Shown: positions 54,231 to 62,570 of the stretch, one piece after another
Layout of the letters: each line of letters opens with the position of its first letter
How positions within the stretch are numbered: position 1 is the stretch's first letter
Source: Paenibacillus sp. FSL K6-0276
GTDB lineage: Bacteria > Bacillota > Bacilli > Paenibacillales > Paenibacillaceae
Assembly: GCF_037977235.1 (NCBI RefSeq)
Contig: NZ_CP150276.1
Coordinates: 992,001 to 1,056,000, forward strand
DNA length: 64,000 nucleotides
Direction: 5' to 3'
The notes under the pieces: generated by a model
Told to the model about the DNA's origin: nothing
Databases searched by the model: none
The model's input: only the letters and a program-made list of their open reading frames with translations
Translations under genes and position numbers: made by a program

Positions 54231-55199
54231 TTAAGTCTCGATCAGTAGCAGAATAATAGAGGATAAAGATAAGCAGAGACTGATCAAGCATAGCACGGCA
54301 ACGACTTGCTTCTGGCTCAGACCTGCACGGAGCAGGCGGTAATGAGCCTGGGTCGCATCGGCCTGGTAAATGGACTTGCCTTGGATAAAGCGTTTGACGA
54401 CAACAAAAATATTGTCGAAGATCGGAACGCCCAGTGCCAGAATCGGGATGAACAACGACAGAACCGTGGCTTGCTTAAATGCGCCGTCGAGCGCGATTAC
54501 GGCAAGGATAAAGCCAAGAAAGGTAGCCCCGGCATCGCCCATGAAGATTTTGGCAGGCGGTTTATTGTAACGTAGATAAGCAATGGTAACGCCGACTAGT
54601 GCAATCGCCATAACCGCAGAAGAGGATTGCCCCTTAGCTAACGCAACAATAAATAGTGTTACGGCGGAAATGGCAGTTAAGGCGCCAGCCAAACCATCCA
54701 TACCATCCGAGAAGTTAATGACAGTTGTTACACCGAAGATCCAGATAATCGTCAACAGAAACTGTAGTACAACGGGGAGAACGATATAATCCCCAGAGAA
54801 GGGGTTGTAGAATCCTGTAAATGCATTACCGGAAAGATAAACAAGAACAGCTGCACTAACCTGAACAATCATTTTGGGTAGCGCTGGGAAATCTTTGCCC
54901 TTTGTTTTGTACCAGTCATCTATGGTACCTATGGTCAGCAGCAGCACGCCCCCTGCAAATAGTGCGATTGTCTCCATGGAGAATTCACGGGCAAATGCCA
55001 GATAAGTGATGAAGAATCCGATGAATATGGCGTAGCTGGCGGTAAGCGGTATAGGTTCTCTATGAATTTTACGCTCAACGTCTTGACGAGGCTTGTCCAC
55101 AAAATCAAGTCGGAAAGCCAGTCTGCCGAGCGGCGGAATTAGGAAGTAGACGATTGAAAAAGATACTAGGAACGATAAAACGTATAATATGACGCTCAC
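54231..55199 (-). CDS. tagO: Undecaprenyl-phosphate GlcNAc-1-phosphate transferase (TagO/WecA type)
   Basis: About 322 residues with some ten membrane helices. Family motifs are present: IGTIDDWYKTKG, the Asp-rich loop VINFSDGMDGLAGA, the FMGDAGATFLG loop and QAHYRLLRAG near the C-terminus. It transfers GlcNAc-1-P to undecaprenyl phosphate, starting wall teichoic acid or another wall glycan. Two adjacent GTG codons (55202, 55199) are likely starts; the longer TTG start at 55226 lacks support, and no strong ribosome binding site is seen. It is a single gene, as is often so for tagO. Confidence 0.88.
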   Translation of the reverse strand: MSVILYVLSFLVSFSIVYFLIPPLGRLAFRLDFVDKPRQDVERKIHREPIPLTASYAIFIGFFITYLAFAREFSMETIALFAGGVLLLTIGTIDDWYKTKGKDFPALPKMIVQVSAAVLVYLSGNAFTGFYNPFSGDYIVLPVVLQFLLTIIWIFGVTTVINFSDGMDGLAGALTAISAVTLFIVALAKGQSSSAVMAIALVGVTIAYLRYNKPPAKIFMGDAGATFLGFILAVIALDGAFKQATVLSLFIPILALGVPIFDNIFVVVKRFIQGKSIYQADATQAHYRLLRAGLSQKQVVAVLCLISLCLSLSSIILLLIET

Positions 55200-55333
55200 C
55201 ACCGTTTTCTTTTTAAAATAACACAATTCGCTTAAAACTACATTAAAAAAGTAAAAATTTGTCGTCGGAATGATAAGTTGACTTGCTTGTATCGCTGTAG
55301 TACCTTTTTGAGAAAAGAGCTTTGGGGGATATT

Positions 55334-56035
55334 ATGAAATACGCTGTTATTTTATTTGATGCCGACGATACACTGTTTGATTACGGAATGGCAGAAAGCC
55401 ACGCGCTATCTAACGCATTTCTACACTTTGGGATGCCCACAGGCGCTGAGGATTATGCTGCCAGTTACCAGGAGATAAACCATGCACTGTGGCGGGATTT
55501 GGAGCAAGGGAAGATTAGTTCGGCGGCATTACGTGTGGAACGGTTTAATCGGTTATTTGCTGCGAATGCGCTGGAACTAAATCCTGAGGCTTTTAGTGAA
55601 GCGTATCTACGATTCTTAGGTGAAGGAACCTTTCTGATTCAGGGAGCGATCGAGCTGTGCGGGGAGCTTGCAGGCTGCCGACTGGCAATCATCACGAACG
55701 GAATTAAGGAAGTGCAGACTTCCAGAATCCAAGGTTCGCCGCTAAGTGATACGTTTGAGCAGATCATTATCTCAGAGGAGGCTGGCTGCCAGAAGCCAGA
55801 GATAGGGATTTTTGATTATGCTTTTGCCAAATTGGGGATTTCGGATAAGGAAAAAGTGCTGATTGTCGGTGATTCCTTAACTTCGGATATTCAAGGCGGC
55901 ATTAATTATGGGATCGATACCTGCTGGTTCAACCCGCTGGGTAAGGAGAACACGTCGGGTGTTCAGCCAAAATATGAAATTAGAAGCCTATCGGAGCTAT
56001 TAGACATTGTAGGGAAGATAGCTAATCTTCAATAA
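55334..56035 (+). CDS. HAD-family phosphatase (YjjG/YfnB-like)
   Basis: A 233-residue HAD hydrolase. Motif I is ILFDADDTLFDYG, motif II includes IITNGIKEVQ, motif III the Lys of CQKPEIGIFDYA and motif IV VGDSLTSDIQGG. The helical cap matches the YjjG group of nucleotidases acting on pyrimidine nucleotides, including modified ones. The ATG at 55334 is preceded by TTGGGGGAT. The substrate is inferred only from family resemblance. Confidence 0.9.
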   Translation: MKYAVILFDADDTLFDYGMAESHALSNAFLHFGMPTGAEDYAASYQEINHALWRDLEQGKISSAALRVERFNRLFAANALELNPEAFSEAYLRFLGEGTFLIQGAIELCGELAGCRLAIITNGIKEVQTSRIQGSPLSDTFEQIIISEEAGCQKPEIGIFDYAFAKLGISDKEKVLIVGDSLTSDIQGGINYGIDTCWFNPLGKENTSGVQPKYEIRSLSELLDIVGKIANLQ

Positions 56036-56038
56036 AAA

Positions 56039-56077
56039 ATAAGGTGTGAGCGCATACGCGACTCACACCTTTTATTT
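56039..56077. terminator. Bidirectional terminator
   Basis: AAGGTGTGAG and CTCACACCTT form the stem, with A- and T-rich flanks. Confidence 0.88.
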
Positions 56078-56093
56078 AGTGAGCTGAAGAATC

Positions 56094-56336
56094 TTACTGC
56101 CGAGTATTATTACCTTCACGGTTGGGGCCCGCCATTGGGAGTTCGAAGAAAGTTAATTCGGTTCCGGGATTGCCCTTCTCATCCCCGTAGAATAAATGAT
56201 ACACTGAAATATCATCCTGGTTTACCGTCTTTTTAATGAGACGCAGTCCAAGTACTTCTGTATAGAACTTGAAGTTCTCCTGCGCTTTGCCTGTAATAGC
56301 GGATACGTGGTGAAGTCCTTTTAATGTTAAACTCAT
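56094..56336 (-). pseudogene. Ring-cleaving dioxygenase/glyoxalase, N-terminal fragment
   Basis: Only 80 residues. They are the N-terminal part of a ring-cleaving dioxygenase of the MhqO/MhqA type: LKGLHHVSAITGKAQENFKF (first metal His), VLGLRLIKKTVNQDD and GTELTFFELPMAG. Full-length relatives have about 310 residues. The homology breaks after GPNREGNN and a stop follows three codons later, just before the terminator. A CGGAGG site and ATG are intact, so a short protein could be made, but two of the three metal ligands expected in the family would be missing. Confidence 0.75.
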
Positions 56337-56499
56337 GGTAATTACCTCCGTGTGAATGCTTATTATGAGTAAGTTATATTATTCGTTAGAAATTTAGTGA
56401 ATATTATTAAGTTACTATAATTTCAATAGTAAAGTGCATTTTTTGCAAGTGGATATTTATAATTCATGAAATCTAATCCATAGATAAGGAGAGAGTAAA

Positions 56500-57306
56500 A
56501 TGCATACAACAGCTAGTTTAATAAGGCAATTACAGGAACTGAACCTTGATCCACACGGGACCATTCTGGTCCATTCCTCATTAAAAAGTATTGGGGAAGT
56601 AGATGGAGGGGCGAACACAGTGCTGGATGTACTCAGTGAATATATGAAGGATGGGCTGCTCGTACTGCCAACTCATACATGGGCTTATATTAATGCAGAC
56701 AATCCACGGTTCTCTGTTCTAGATTCCCCATCTTGTGTAGGTATATTACCGGAGCTGTTCCGTAAACGTCTAGGCGTTATTCGCTCTTGGCACCCGACAC
56801 ATTCAGTAGCGGCTTTAGGTGCAGATGCTAAGGAATTCACTACAGGGGATGAACGATGGGATACGCCGTGCGCCCGTGGTTCAGTGTGGGGTAAGCTGCT
56901 TGATCGAAAGGCGGAAATTGTACTGCTTGGTGTCGACCTCCGGCGAAATACGTTCATCCACGGCATTGAAGAGTGGGTCGATACTCCAGGCAGAATGACG
57001 GATAGCCATGAAGAACTGTATACGGTGACACCGGCCGGTGATGAGATCATGGTGCCTTCTCGCAGACATTGTGGTCTCTCTTGGTCGGAGCATTTTTGGA
57101 AGGTGGAGCGTGAGCTTGAAGAAGGTGGTGCTATGCGCAAGGGGAATTTTGGAGATGCGCTGGTTAGGGTATGCGGGACGGTGGAGACTACATGTATTCT
57201 AAGCCAGATGTTGAAAGAGAATCCGGATCTTTTCTCAGATAATGAACCGCTACATGGTGAAGTCAAGCCGGTACCACTTCCAAAGACGAGACGTGAACAA
57301 CCTTAG
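56500..57306 (+). CDS. AAC(3)/YokD family N-acetyltransferase
   Basis: A 268-residue acetyltransferase of the aminoglycoside 3-N-acetyltransferase fold. Typical stretches are ILVHSSLKSIGEVDGGANTV, LVLPTHTWAYINADNP, and the active-site WHPTHSVAALGADA and FIHGIEEW. Chromosomal Bacillales copies (YokD-like) are usually not clinical resistance genes, and the true acceptor is often unknown. AAGGAGAG precedes the ATG. It is a single gene followed closely by ppaC. Confidence 0.88.
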   Translation: MHTTASLIRQLQELNLDPHGTILVHSSLKSIGEVDGGANTVLDVLSEYMKDGLLVLPTHTWAYINADNPRFSVLDSPSCVGILPELFRKRLGVIRSWHPTHSVAALGADAKEFTTGDERWDTPCARGSVWGKLLDRKAEIVLLGVDLRRNTFIHGIEEWVDTPGRMTDSHEELYTVTPAGDEIMVPSRRHCGLSWSEHFWKVERELEEGGAMRKGNFGDALVRVCGTVETTCILSQMLKENPDLFSDNEPLHGEVKPVPLPKTRREQP

Positions 57307-57414
57307 AAGATGCTACTAGATTTGCGATGAATCATTTTTCAAACCGCACAATCTGGAAGCTGCTATCAATGTATGGTATATTAATCTCACTAAAACATAG
57401 TAAGGAGATTGGAA

Positions 57415-58347
57415 ATGGAAAAAACATTGGTTTTTGGACACAAAAATCCGGATACGGATACCATTTGTTCTGCAATTGCTTATGCTGCACTCAAAAAGGA
57501 ATTAGGCTGGGATGCTGAGCCAGTTCGTCTAGGAGACGTTAGTGGTGAAACGCAATTTGCGCTTGATCATTTTGGAGTAGAGGCTCCACGTCTCGTAGAG
57601 AACGTAGCTGGAGAAGCAAAACAGGTTATTCTTGTTGACCATAACGAACGCCAACAAAGTGCGAATGACATTGATCAAGTACGTGTGGTTGAAGTTATCG
57701 ACCATCACCGGATTGCTAACTTTGAGACTGCACATCCGTTATACTATCGTGCTGAGCCAGTAGGCTGTACAGCTACTATTCTTAACAAGATGTATAAAGA
57801 AAACGGAGTTGCTATCCCTAAAGAAATCGCCGGATTGATGCTGTCTGCGATCATTTCCGATTCCTTGTTGTTTAAATCACCAACTTGCACAGCGGAAGAT
57901 GTAGCTGCAGCACGCGAGCTTGCTGAAATCGCTGGTGTGGATGCAGAAAGCTATGGTCTCGACATGCTGAAAGCCGGAGCTGATCTTAGCGACAAGAGTA
58001 TCGCTCAGCTTATCTCGCTGGATGCTAAGGAATTCAAAATGGGCGAATACAAAGTGGAAATCGCACAAGTAAACGCGGTGGATGTTAATGATGTTCTGTC
58101 CAAACAGGCTGAACTGGAAACAGCTCTTACTTCCATTATTGATGAAAAAGGATTGGATCTGTTCCTGTTCGTAGTTACAGATATCCTCAATAACGATTCT
58201 GTAGGTCTTGCTCTAGGCCGTGTTGCAGGCGCAGTAGAACAAGCCTATAACGTGAAGCTAGATGACAATAAAGCACTTCTAAAAGGTGTAGTATCCCGCA
58301 AATCGCAAATCGTACCCGTTCTTACAGAGACGATTGCTAAACTGTAA
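57415..58347 (+). CDS. ppaC: Manganese-dependent inorganic pyrophosphatase
   Basis: A 310-residue family II pyrophosphatase (DHH superfamily). Metal-binding motifs are [17 protein letters not shown] at the start, ILVDHNERQ, and the DHH motif [12 protein letters not shown] near residue 97. The C-terminal substrate domain ends [11 protein letters not shown], with the conserved SRKKQ-like element as SRKSQ. It hydrolyses pyrophosphate to drive biosynthesis. The ATG at 57415 follows AAGGAG; the in-frame TTG at 57409 is too close. A terminator follows. Confidence 0.95.
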   Translation: MEKTLVFGHKNPDTDTICSAIAYAALKKELGWDAEPVRLGDVSGETQFALDHFGVEAPRLVENVAGEAKQVILVDHNERQQSANDIDQVRVVEVIDHHRIANFETAHPLYYRAEPVGCTATILNKMYKENGVAIPKEIAGLMLSAIISDSLLFKSPTCTAEDVAAARELAEIAGVDAESYGLDMLKAGADLSDKSIAQLISLDAKEFKMGEYKVEIAQVNAVDVNDVLSKQAELETALTSIIDEKGLDLFLFVVTDILNNDSVGLALGRVAGAVEQAYNVKLDDNKALLKGVVSRKSQIVPVLTETIAKL

Positions 58348-58370
58348 GGCATTTTGAAGATACATTAGAA

Positions 58371-58420
58371 AGAGCTCATGCCCCCATCAGTAATTATGAT
58401 GGTGACATGAGTTCTTTTTG
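58371..58420 (+). terminator. Terminator after ppaC
   Basis: AGAGCTCATG pairs with CATGAGTTCT with one G-T pair; CATCA and TGATG form an inner stem; TTTTTG follows. Confidence 0.8.
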
Positions 58421-58534
58421 TTTTACGACGTATTCTGCTACAATATTTTGGGAGGGAATCATCTGATTCTTTTTTTATTGTATGACCTGCGAACCAACAT
58501 GTGGAATATAACAAAGAGACAGGGGATATTAAGA

Positions 58535-59641
58535 ATGGAATTGTTTGCAGCAATGGAGCGGGACGATTACGAGGAACTGTTGTTTTGTCAGGATAAAGCC
58601 TCAGGATTAAAGGCCATCATCGCAATTCATGATACGACTTTAGGGCCCGCACTGGGTGGAACACGGATGTGGACCTATGCTACAGAAGAGGATGCAATTG
58701 TTGACGCGCTTCGATTAGCGAAAGGAATGACATACAAAAATGCAGTATCCGGCCTGAATTTAGGTGGTGGGAAAACAGTTATTATAGGGGACCCCAAGAA
58801 GGATAAGAATGAAGCTATGTTCCGTGCTTTTGGGAGATACATACAGGGCTTGAATGGACGCTACATAACAGCTGAGGATGTTGGCACTACAGAAGAGGAT
58901 ATGAACATTATCTATCAGGAGACAGATTATGTTACAGGTACATCTCCTACATACGGTTCCTCGGGTAATCCGTCTCCAGCTACGGCTTACGGCGTATACC
59001 AAGGGATGAAGGCAGCGGCCAAAGCAGCATTTGGCAGTGATTCACTTGAAGGGAAGACTGTAGCCGTTCAAGGCGTTGGGAATGTGGCTTTTTCGCTGTG
59101 CAAGCATCTTCATGAAGAGGGCGCTCAGCTTATCGTAACTGATATTCATAAAGAAGCTGTGGGGCGCGCAGTAGAGGCTTATGGCGCCAAAGCCGTCGAT
59201 CCCGCAGATATTATCAGTACAGACTGTGATATCTATGCTCCGTGTGCACTCGGAGCAACGATCAATGATGAGTCCCTACAAGTAATTAAGGCGAAGGTGA
59301 TCGCAGGAGCAGCCAACAATCAATTGAAAGAATCCTATCATGGCGATGCTCTTCACGAAATGGGCATTGTATATGCTCCTGATTATGTGATTAATGCCGG
59401 TGGCGTTATTAATATCGCGGATGAGCTGAACGGCTATAATAAGGAACGTGCGTTTAAGCAGGTTTCAAAAATATACGATAACATCACCCGCGTGCTGGAA
59501 ATCTCACGTCTGAACGGAATTCCCACTTATGCGGCTGCAAATCAGCTTGCAGAGGAACGGATATCCTTATTAAGAAATAGTCGTAGCACCTTCCTGCGTA
59601 ATGGTCAACATGCACTTAGCAGAAGATCACTACGGGGATAA
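58535..59641 (+). CDS. bcd: Leucine dehydrogenase (Glu/Leu/Phe/Val dehydrogenase family)
   Basis: A 368-residue NAD-dependent branched-chain amino-acid dehydrogenase, very close in sequence to the Geobacillus and Bacillus leucine dehydrogenases. The substrate loop and catalytic Lys lie in [15 protein letters not shown] (K80 region), the catalytic Asp region in [14 protein letters not shown], and the Rossmann motif is [13 protein letters not shown]. It interconverts leucine, isoleucine or valine and their keto acids, feeding branched-chain fatty-acid synthesis. The ATG at 58535 ([17 protein letters not shown]) fits homologues; the frame to 58418 is rejected. Confidence 0.94.
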   Translation: MELFAAMERDDYEELLFCQDKASGLKAIIAIHDTTLGPALGGTRMWTYATEEDAIVDALRLAKGMTYKNAVSGLNLGGGKTVIIGDPKKDKNEAMFRAFGRYIQGLNGRYITAEDVGTTEEDMNIIYQETDYVTGTSPTYGSSGNPSPATAYGVYQGMKAAAKAAFGSDSLEGKTVAVQGVGNVAFSLCKHLHEEGAQLIVTDIHKEAVGRAVEAYGAKAVDPADIISTDCDIYAPCALGATINDESLQVIKAKVIAGAANNQLKESYHGDALHEMGIVYAPDYVINAGGVINIADELNGYNKERAFKQVSKIYDNITRVLEISRLNGIPTYAAANQLAEERISLLRNSRSTFLRNGQHALSRRSLRG

Positions 59642-59673
59642 GTCGCAAAGAAACTTCAATCAATCATGTATTA

Positions 59674-59735
59674 TAAAAAAACTCGGCAGTCCCTCCGAAT
59701 CACTTTCCGGATGGGAGCTTGCCGAGTTTTTTTAT
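59674..59735. terminator. Terminator shared by bcd and the cyclophilin gene
   Basis: AAAAAAACTCGGCA and TGCCGAGTTTTTTT form the outer stem; CTCCGAA...TTCCGGATGGGAG forms an imperfect inner stem. Confidence 0.88.
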
Positions 59736-60460
59736 TGTACCTTTTGCGGTTCTGGGTATGTGACGCCAAGTGTGTCGACGGTTACTTTCTTCATCACTGG
59801 TGGCTCTTCCGGACGATCTGAACTGTCTGTTTTCAAGCCAACAATGGATTTAACAACTTCCATGCCTTCGGTAACTTTACCAAAAGCGGCATAGCTTCCA
59901 TCTAGACTAGGATATGCTGCGTCCATAATAAAGAATTGGGAACCGGCAGAATCTGGAGCCTGCGATCTTGCCATGGACAGAACGCCTTCCGTGTGCAACA
60001 GGTTATTGGTGAACCCGTTTCCGGAGAATTCTCCAGCAATACTATACCCTGGACCACCCATGCCTGTACCATCTGGGTCTCCACCTTGAATCATGAAGTC
60101 AGGGATAACTCTATGGAATATGGTACCGTCATAAAATCCTTTTTGAATCAGTGAGATAAAATTGTTCACGGTGTTTGGGGCAACTTCAGGATAAAGCTCG
60201 GCTTTGATGATGCCTCCATCTCCCATCTCAATGGTCACTAAGGGATGGCTTGCTGTAGCTGAAGGAAGTCCTTCGTTAGAGGCAGCGCCTTCCCCAGGAG
60301 TTGTCTCATTACTTGCGTTATTTCCTGCTGCTCCACTGCTGCTTCCATTATTACCACTGGCATTGTTATTGGTAGGCTTGTTGCCGCAACCTGCTGCAAT
60401 AACCATCACCAAGCATAACATGACCATTAGGATAGCAGATCTTGTTCGTGTAGACTTCAC
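59732..60460 (-). CDS. Peptidyl-prolyl cis-trans isomerase, cyclophilin type, lipoprotein
   Basis: A 242-residue lipoprotein. The lipobox is VIAAGC near residue 25, followed by an Asn/Ser/Gly-rich linker (NNNASGNNGSSSGAAGNN) to about 70. The cyclophilin domain contains the catalytic block FHRVIPDFMIQGGDPDGTG and SQFFIMDAAYPSLDGSYAAF. It should help fold proteins outside the membrane. The start is GTG at 60460 with AAGGAGAG upstream. It is a single gene, convergent with bcd. Confidence 0.92.
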   Translation of the reverse strand: MKSTRTRSAILMVMLCLVMVIAAGCGNKPTNNNASGNNGSSSGAAGNNASNETTPGEGAASNEGLPSATASHPLVTIEMGDGGIIKAELYPEVAPNTVNNFISLIQKGFYDGTIFHRVIPDFMIQGGDPDGTGMGGPGYSIAGEFSGNGFTNNLLHTEGVLSMARSQAPDSAGSQFFIMDAAYPSLDGSYAAFGKVTEGMEVVKSIVGLKTDSSDRPEEPPVMKKVTVDTLGVTYPEPQKVQ

Positions 60461-60630
60461 TGGTTAATCTCTCCTTTTTCTTAATTAATCTCATAGGTAC
60501 TCTCATAATAACTCGTTTGTCCCATTACATGCAAAGGTCAGTTGTGACGTGAGGGATTGGCACATTTTCAAAAGAGGTTTACAATAGTAGGAATGTTTCC
60601 GAGAGAACATCAAGAAAGGATGTGCAGATC

Positions 60631-61836
60631 ATGCTCTTTTCGTGGAAACGGAACTTGATCGTGCTTTGGGTGGGTGTCTTTTTCTGTAGTACGGCGTATT
60701 CGATCTCTATTCCGTTCCTGTCTATTTTTTTGAGTGACGAACTTGGGGTTTCGAATCATTTAGAGATTTGGTCTGGGGTTAGTTTTGGCATAACCTTTCT
60801 AGCCAGTGCCCTAATTTCTCCATTTTGGGGTTCACTTGCCGACAAATATGGTCGGAAGCCGATGCTTATTCGCTCGGGCTTTAGTTTGGCGGCCTTATAT
60901 CTGATTAATTATTTTGTACATGATCCTTATGTTTTTCTAATCGTGCGTGTGCTGCAAGGGTTGCTTGCTGGGTTTGTTCCTGCAGCTATTGCCATGGTAG
61001 CCACGAATACACCTGAGAATAAGACCGGCTATGCCTTAAGCATTATGTCTACAGCCGGAGCAACGGGCAGTATAATTGGTCCGTTGATCGGCGGTGTAGT
61101 CAGTTATTACACTAGCAATCGGGTCGCTTTTCTATTCTCGGCTGGTATTGTTCTCGTTTCGGCACTTATTGCTACTTTTTTTGCTAAAGAGGAGAACTTT
61201 GATCGATCTGCTCCGAGGTCCCATGTAAGCGATGATATTAGGGAAGCGAGAAGTAACCGCGCATTTATGACTTTGCTATCGCTGGCAGGGATTAGCACCT
61301 TTTCTGTTATGATTCTGGAGCCGCTTATTCCGATACATCTACTTGACATGGGGATTGCCAAAAGCAGCGCCTCGCTAAGTTCAGGAATTGTATTCTCTGC
61401 TGTGGGTATTGCTACTGTGCTGATGGCTCCGCAGTGGGGTAGAATCGGAAGCCAAAAGGGCTTCGGGATGATTTTGTTTATTGGGTTGATCGGTGGAGGT
61501 ATCGGTAATATTCTGCAGTTCTTTGTTACGGGGTATGTGGAGTTTGCCATTCTTCGCTTTGCCTACGGTTTGTTCTATGCAGGTGTGCTTCCGTCTGTAA
61601 ATGCAATGATTGTACAAGTGATTGAGCCAGGCTTTCGTGGACGTGCTTTCGGTCTGAATCAAGCGGCATCTCAACTCGCGACAATGGCCGGGCCAATTAT
61701 AGGCGGTTTATTAGGGGCGTTTATCCCGATACGCTGGGTGTTTGTGATTAATGGGGTGATGCTGCTTGTAGCAGCAGTATTGGTTAAGACCCAAAAGCTG
61801 GATGCTCAAATCGCAGCAGCTCGTCCAGCAGAATAG
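60631..61836 (+). CDS. MFS multidrug efflux transporter
   Basis: A 401-residue, 12-helix major facilitator protein. Motif A between helices 2 and 3 is GSLADKYGRKPML, motif C-like Gly-rich residues in helix 5 are STAGATGSIIGPLIGG, and there is a central loop near residue 200. It resembles DHA1 drug-proton antiporters of the MdtG/YttB type. The ATG at 60631 is better spaced from AAAGGAT than the GTG at 60622. The substrate is unknown, and no regulator gene is adjacent. Confidence 0.9.
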   Translation: MLFSWKRNLIVLWVGVFFCSTAYSISIPFLSIFLSDELGVSNHLEIWSGVSFGITFLASALISPFWGSLADKYGRKPMLIRSGFSLAALYLINYFVHDPYVFLIVRVLQGLLAGFVPAAIAMVATNTPENKTGYALSIMSTAGATGSIIGPLIGGVVSYYTSNRVAFLFSAGIVLVSALIATFFAKEENFDRSAPRSHVSDDIREARSNRAFMTLLSLAGISTFSVMILEPLIPIHLLDMGIAKSSASLSSGIVFSAVGIATVLMAPQWGRIGSQKGFGMILFIGLIGGGIGNILQFFVTGYVEFAILRFAYGLFYAGVLPSVNAMIVQVIEPGFRGRAFGLNQAASQLATMAGPIIGGLLGAFIPIRWVFVINGVMLLVAAVLVKTQKLDAQIAAARPAE

Positions 61837-61890
61837 CCGGTAACGCTGTAAACTAACCGTTACTGAGGGCAGCGTACATACTGGAAACAA

Positions 61891-61927
61891 TATAAAGCCG
61901 CCGGTAATAAGCCCGGCAGCTTTATAA
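61891..61927. terminator. Bidirectional terminator
   Basis: TATAAAGCCGCCGG pairs with CCGGCAGCTTTATA with one mismatch around a 7-8 base loop. Confidence 0.82.
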
Positions 61928-61941
61928 ATTGTATATCTGTC

Positions 61942-62346
61942 CTATTCTCCCTGTGATCCGTTTAAGACATCTGTTCCGGGCATAACATCCACTGGTGGAG
62001 AAACAGGGTCGATTATGGATCCTGGATACACCTCATCAGCATCTGGAATGTCTTCCAGTGGCTGATCTTCCTCTTCCATCTCTAGCAGCTCTTCATCCTC
62101 AGCATAATCCATATCACTGCTAGTTAATCCTGCCGTTTCAGCAGCCAGAAAGGCGTCGGATTCCAGTAAGTCATTTCTTTCGAGAGTTTCCTCAGGTAGG
62201 TTTAAACCAATATCCGCCGCCAAATATTTATCGCCAACTAACACGGGGTCAGCGTCTTCATTGACAACATCCTCTACATCAATATCAGCTTGTATATAAC
62301 GCTCATATGCAAAGTCGGCTTCAGTTTTATTAGGCGCATCTTCCAT
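61942..62346 (-). CDS. Acidic hypothetical protein
   Basis: A 134-residue, highly acidic, probably disordered protein (DYAEDEELLEMEEEDQPLED) with very few Lys or Arg. It begins MEDAPNKTEADFAYERYIQA and ends in a Pro/Gly-rich tail (PPVDVMPGTDVLNG). No signal peptide or membrane segment. GAGGGAG precedes the ATG. I do not recognise a family. It is divergent from the sensor kinase gene. Confidence 0.65.
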   Translation of the reverse strand: MEDAPNKTEADFAYERYIQADIDVEDVVNEDADPVLVGDKYLAADIGLNLPEETLERNDLLESDAFLAAETAGLTSSDMDYAEDEELLEMEEEDQPLEDIPDADEVYPGSIIDPVSPPVDVMPGTDVLNGSQGE

Positions 62347-62570
62347 AGCTGTTCACTCCCTCATTAGGATAAGATTTGAACTTCTCATATGTATCTTTAC
62401 CCGATTGCCTATAATCGAATCCTTTTACAAATAATCGGGAACTAATAGCCGATAAATAACGTCTTTTTTCGAGGAAATTTACAAGAATAGGCAGGAATAG
62501 TGCGAAGGTTGTCGAAATTAAGAATCATGTATGAACGTTTAAACAACTAATGAACTACTGAGGTGCTACG

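Noticed and set aside
56500..57306. Acquired aminoglycoside resistance gene
   Set aside because: It is an AAC(3)/YokD-family gene in a chromosomal housekeeping context with no mobile element nearby; resistance cannot be claimed from family membership.
58418..58534. N-terminal extension of leucine dehydrogenase
   Set aside because: The extension overlaps the ppaC terminator region and is not part of the family; the ATG at 58535 matches the known enzyme start.
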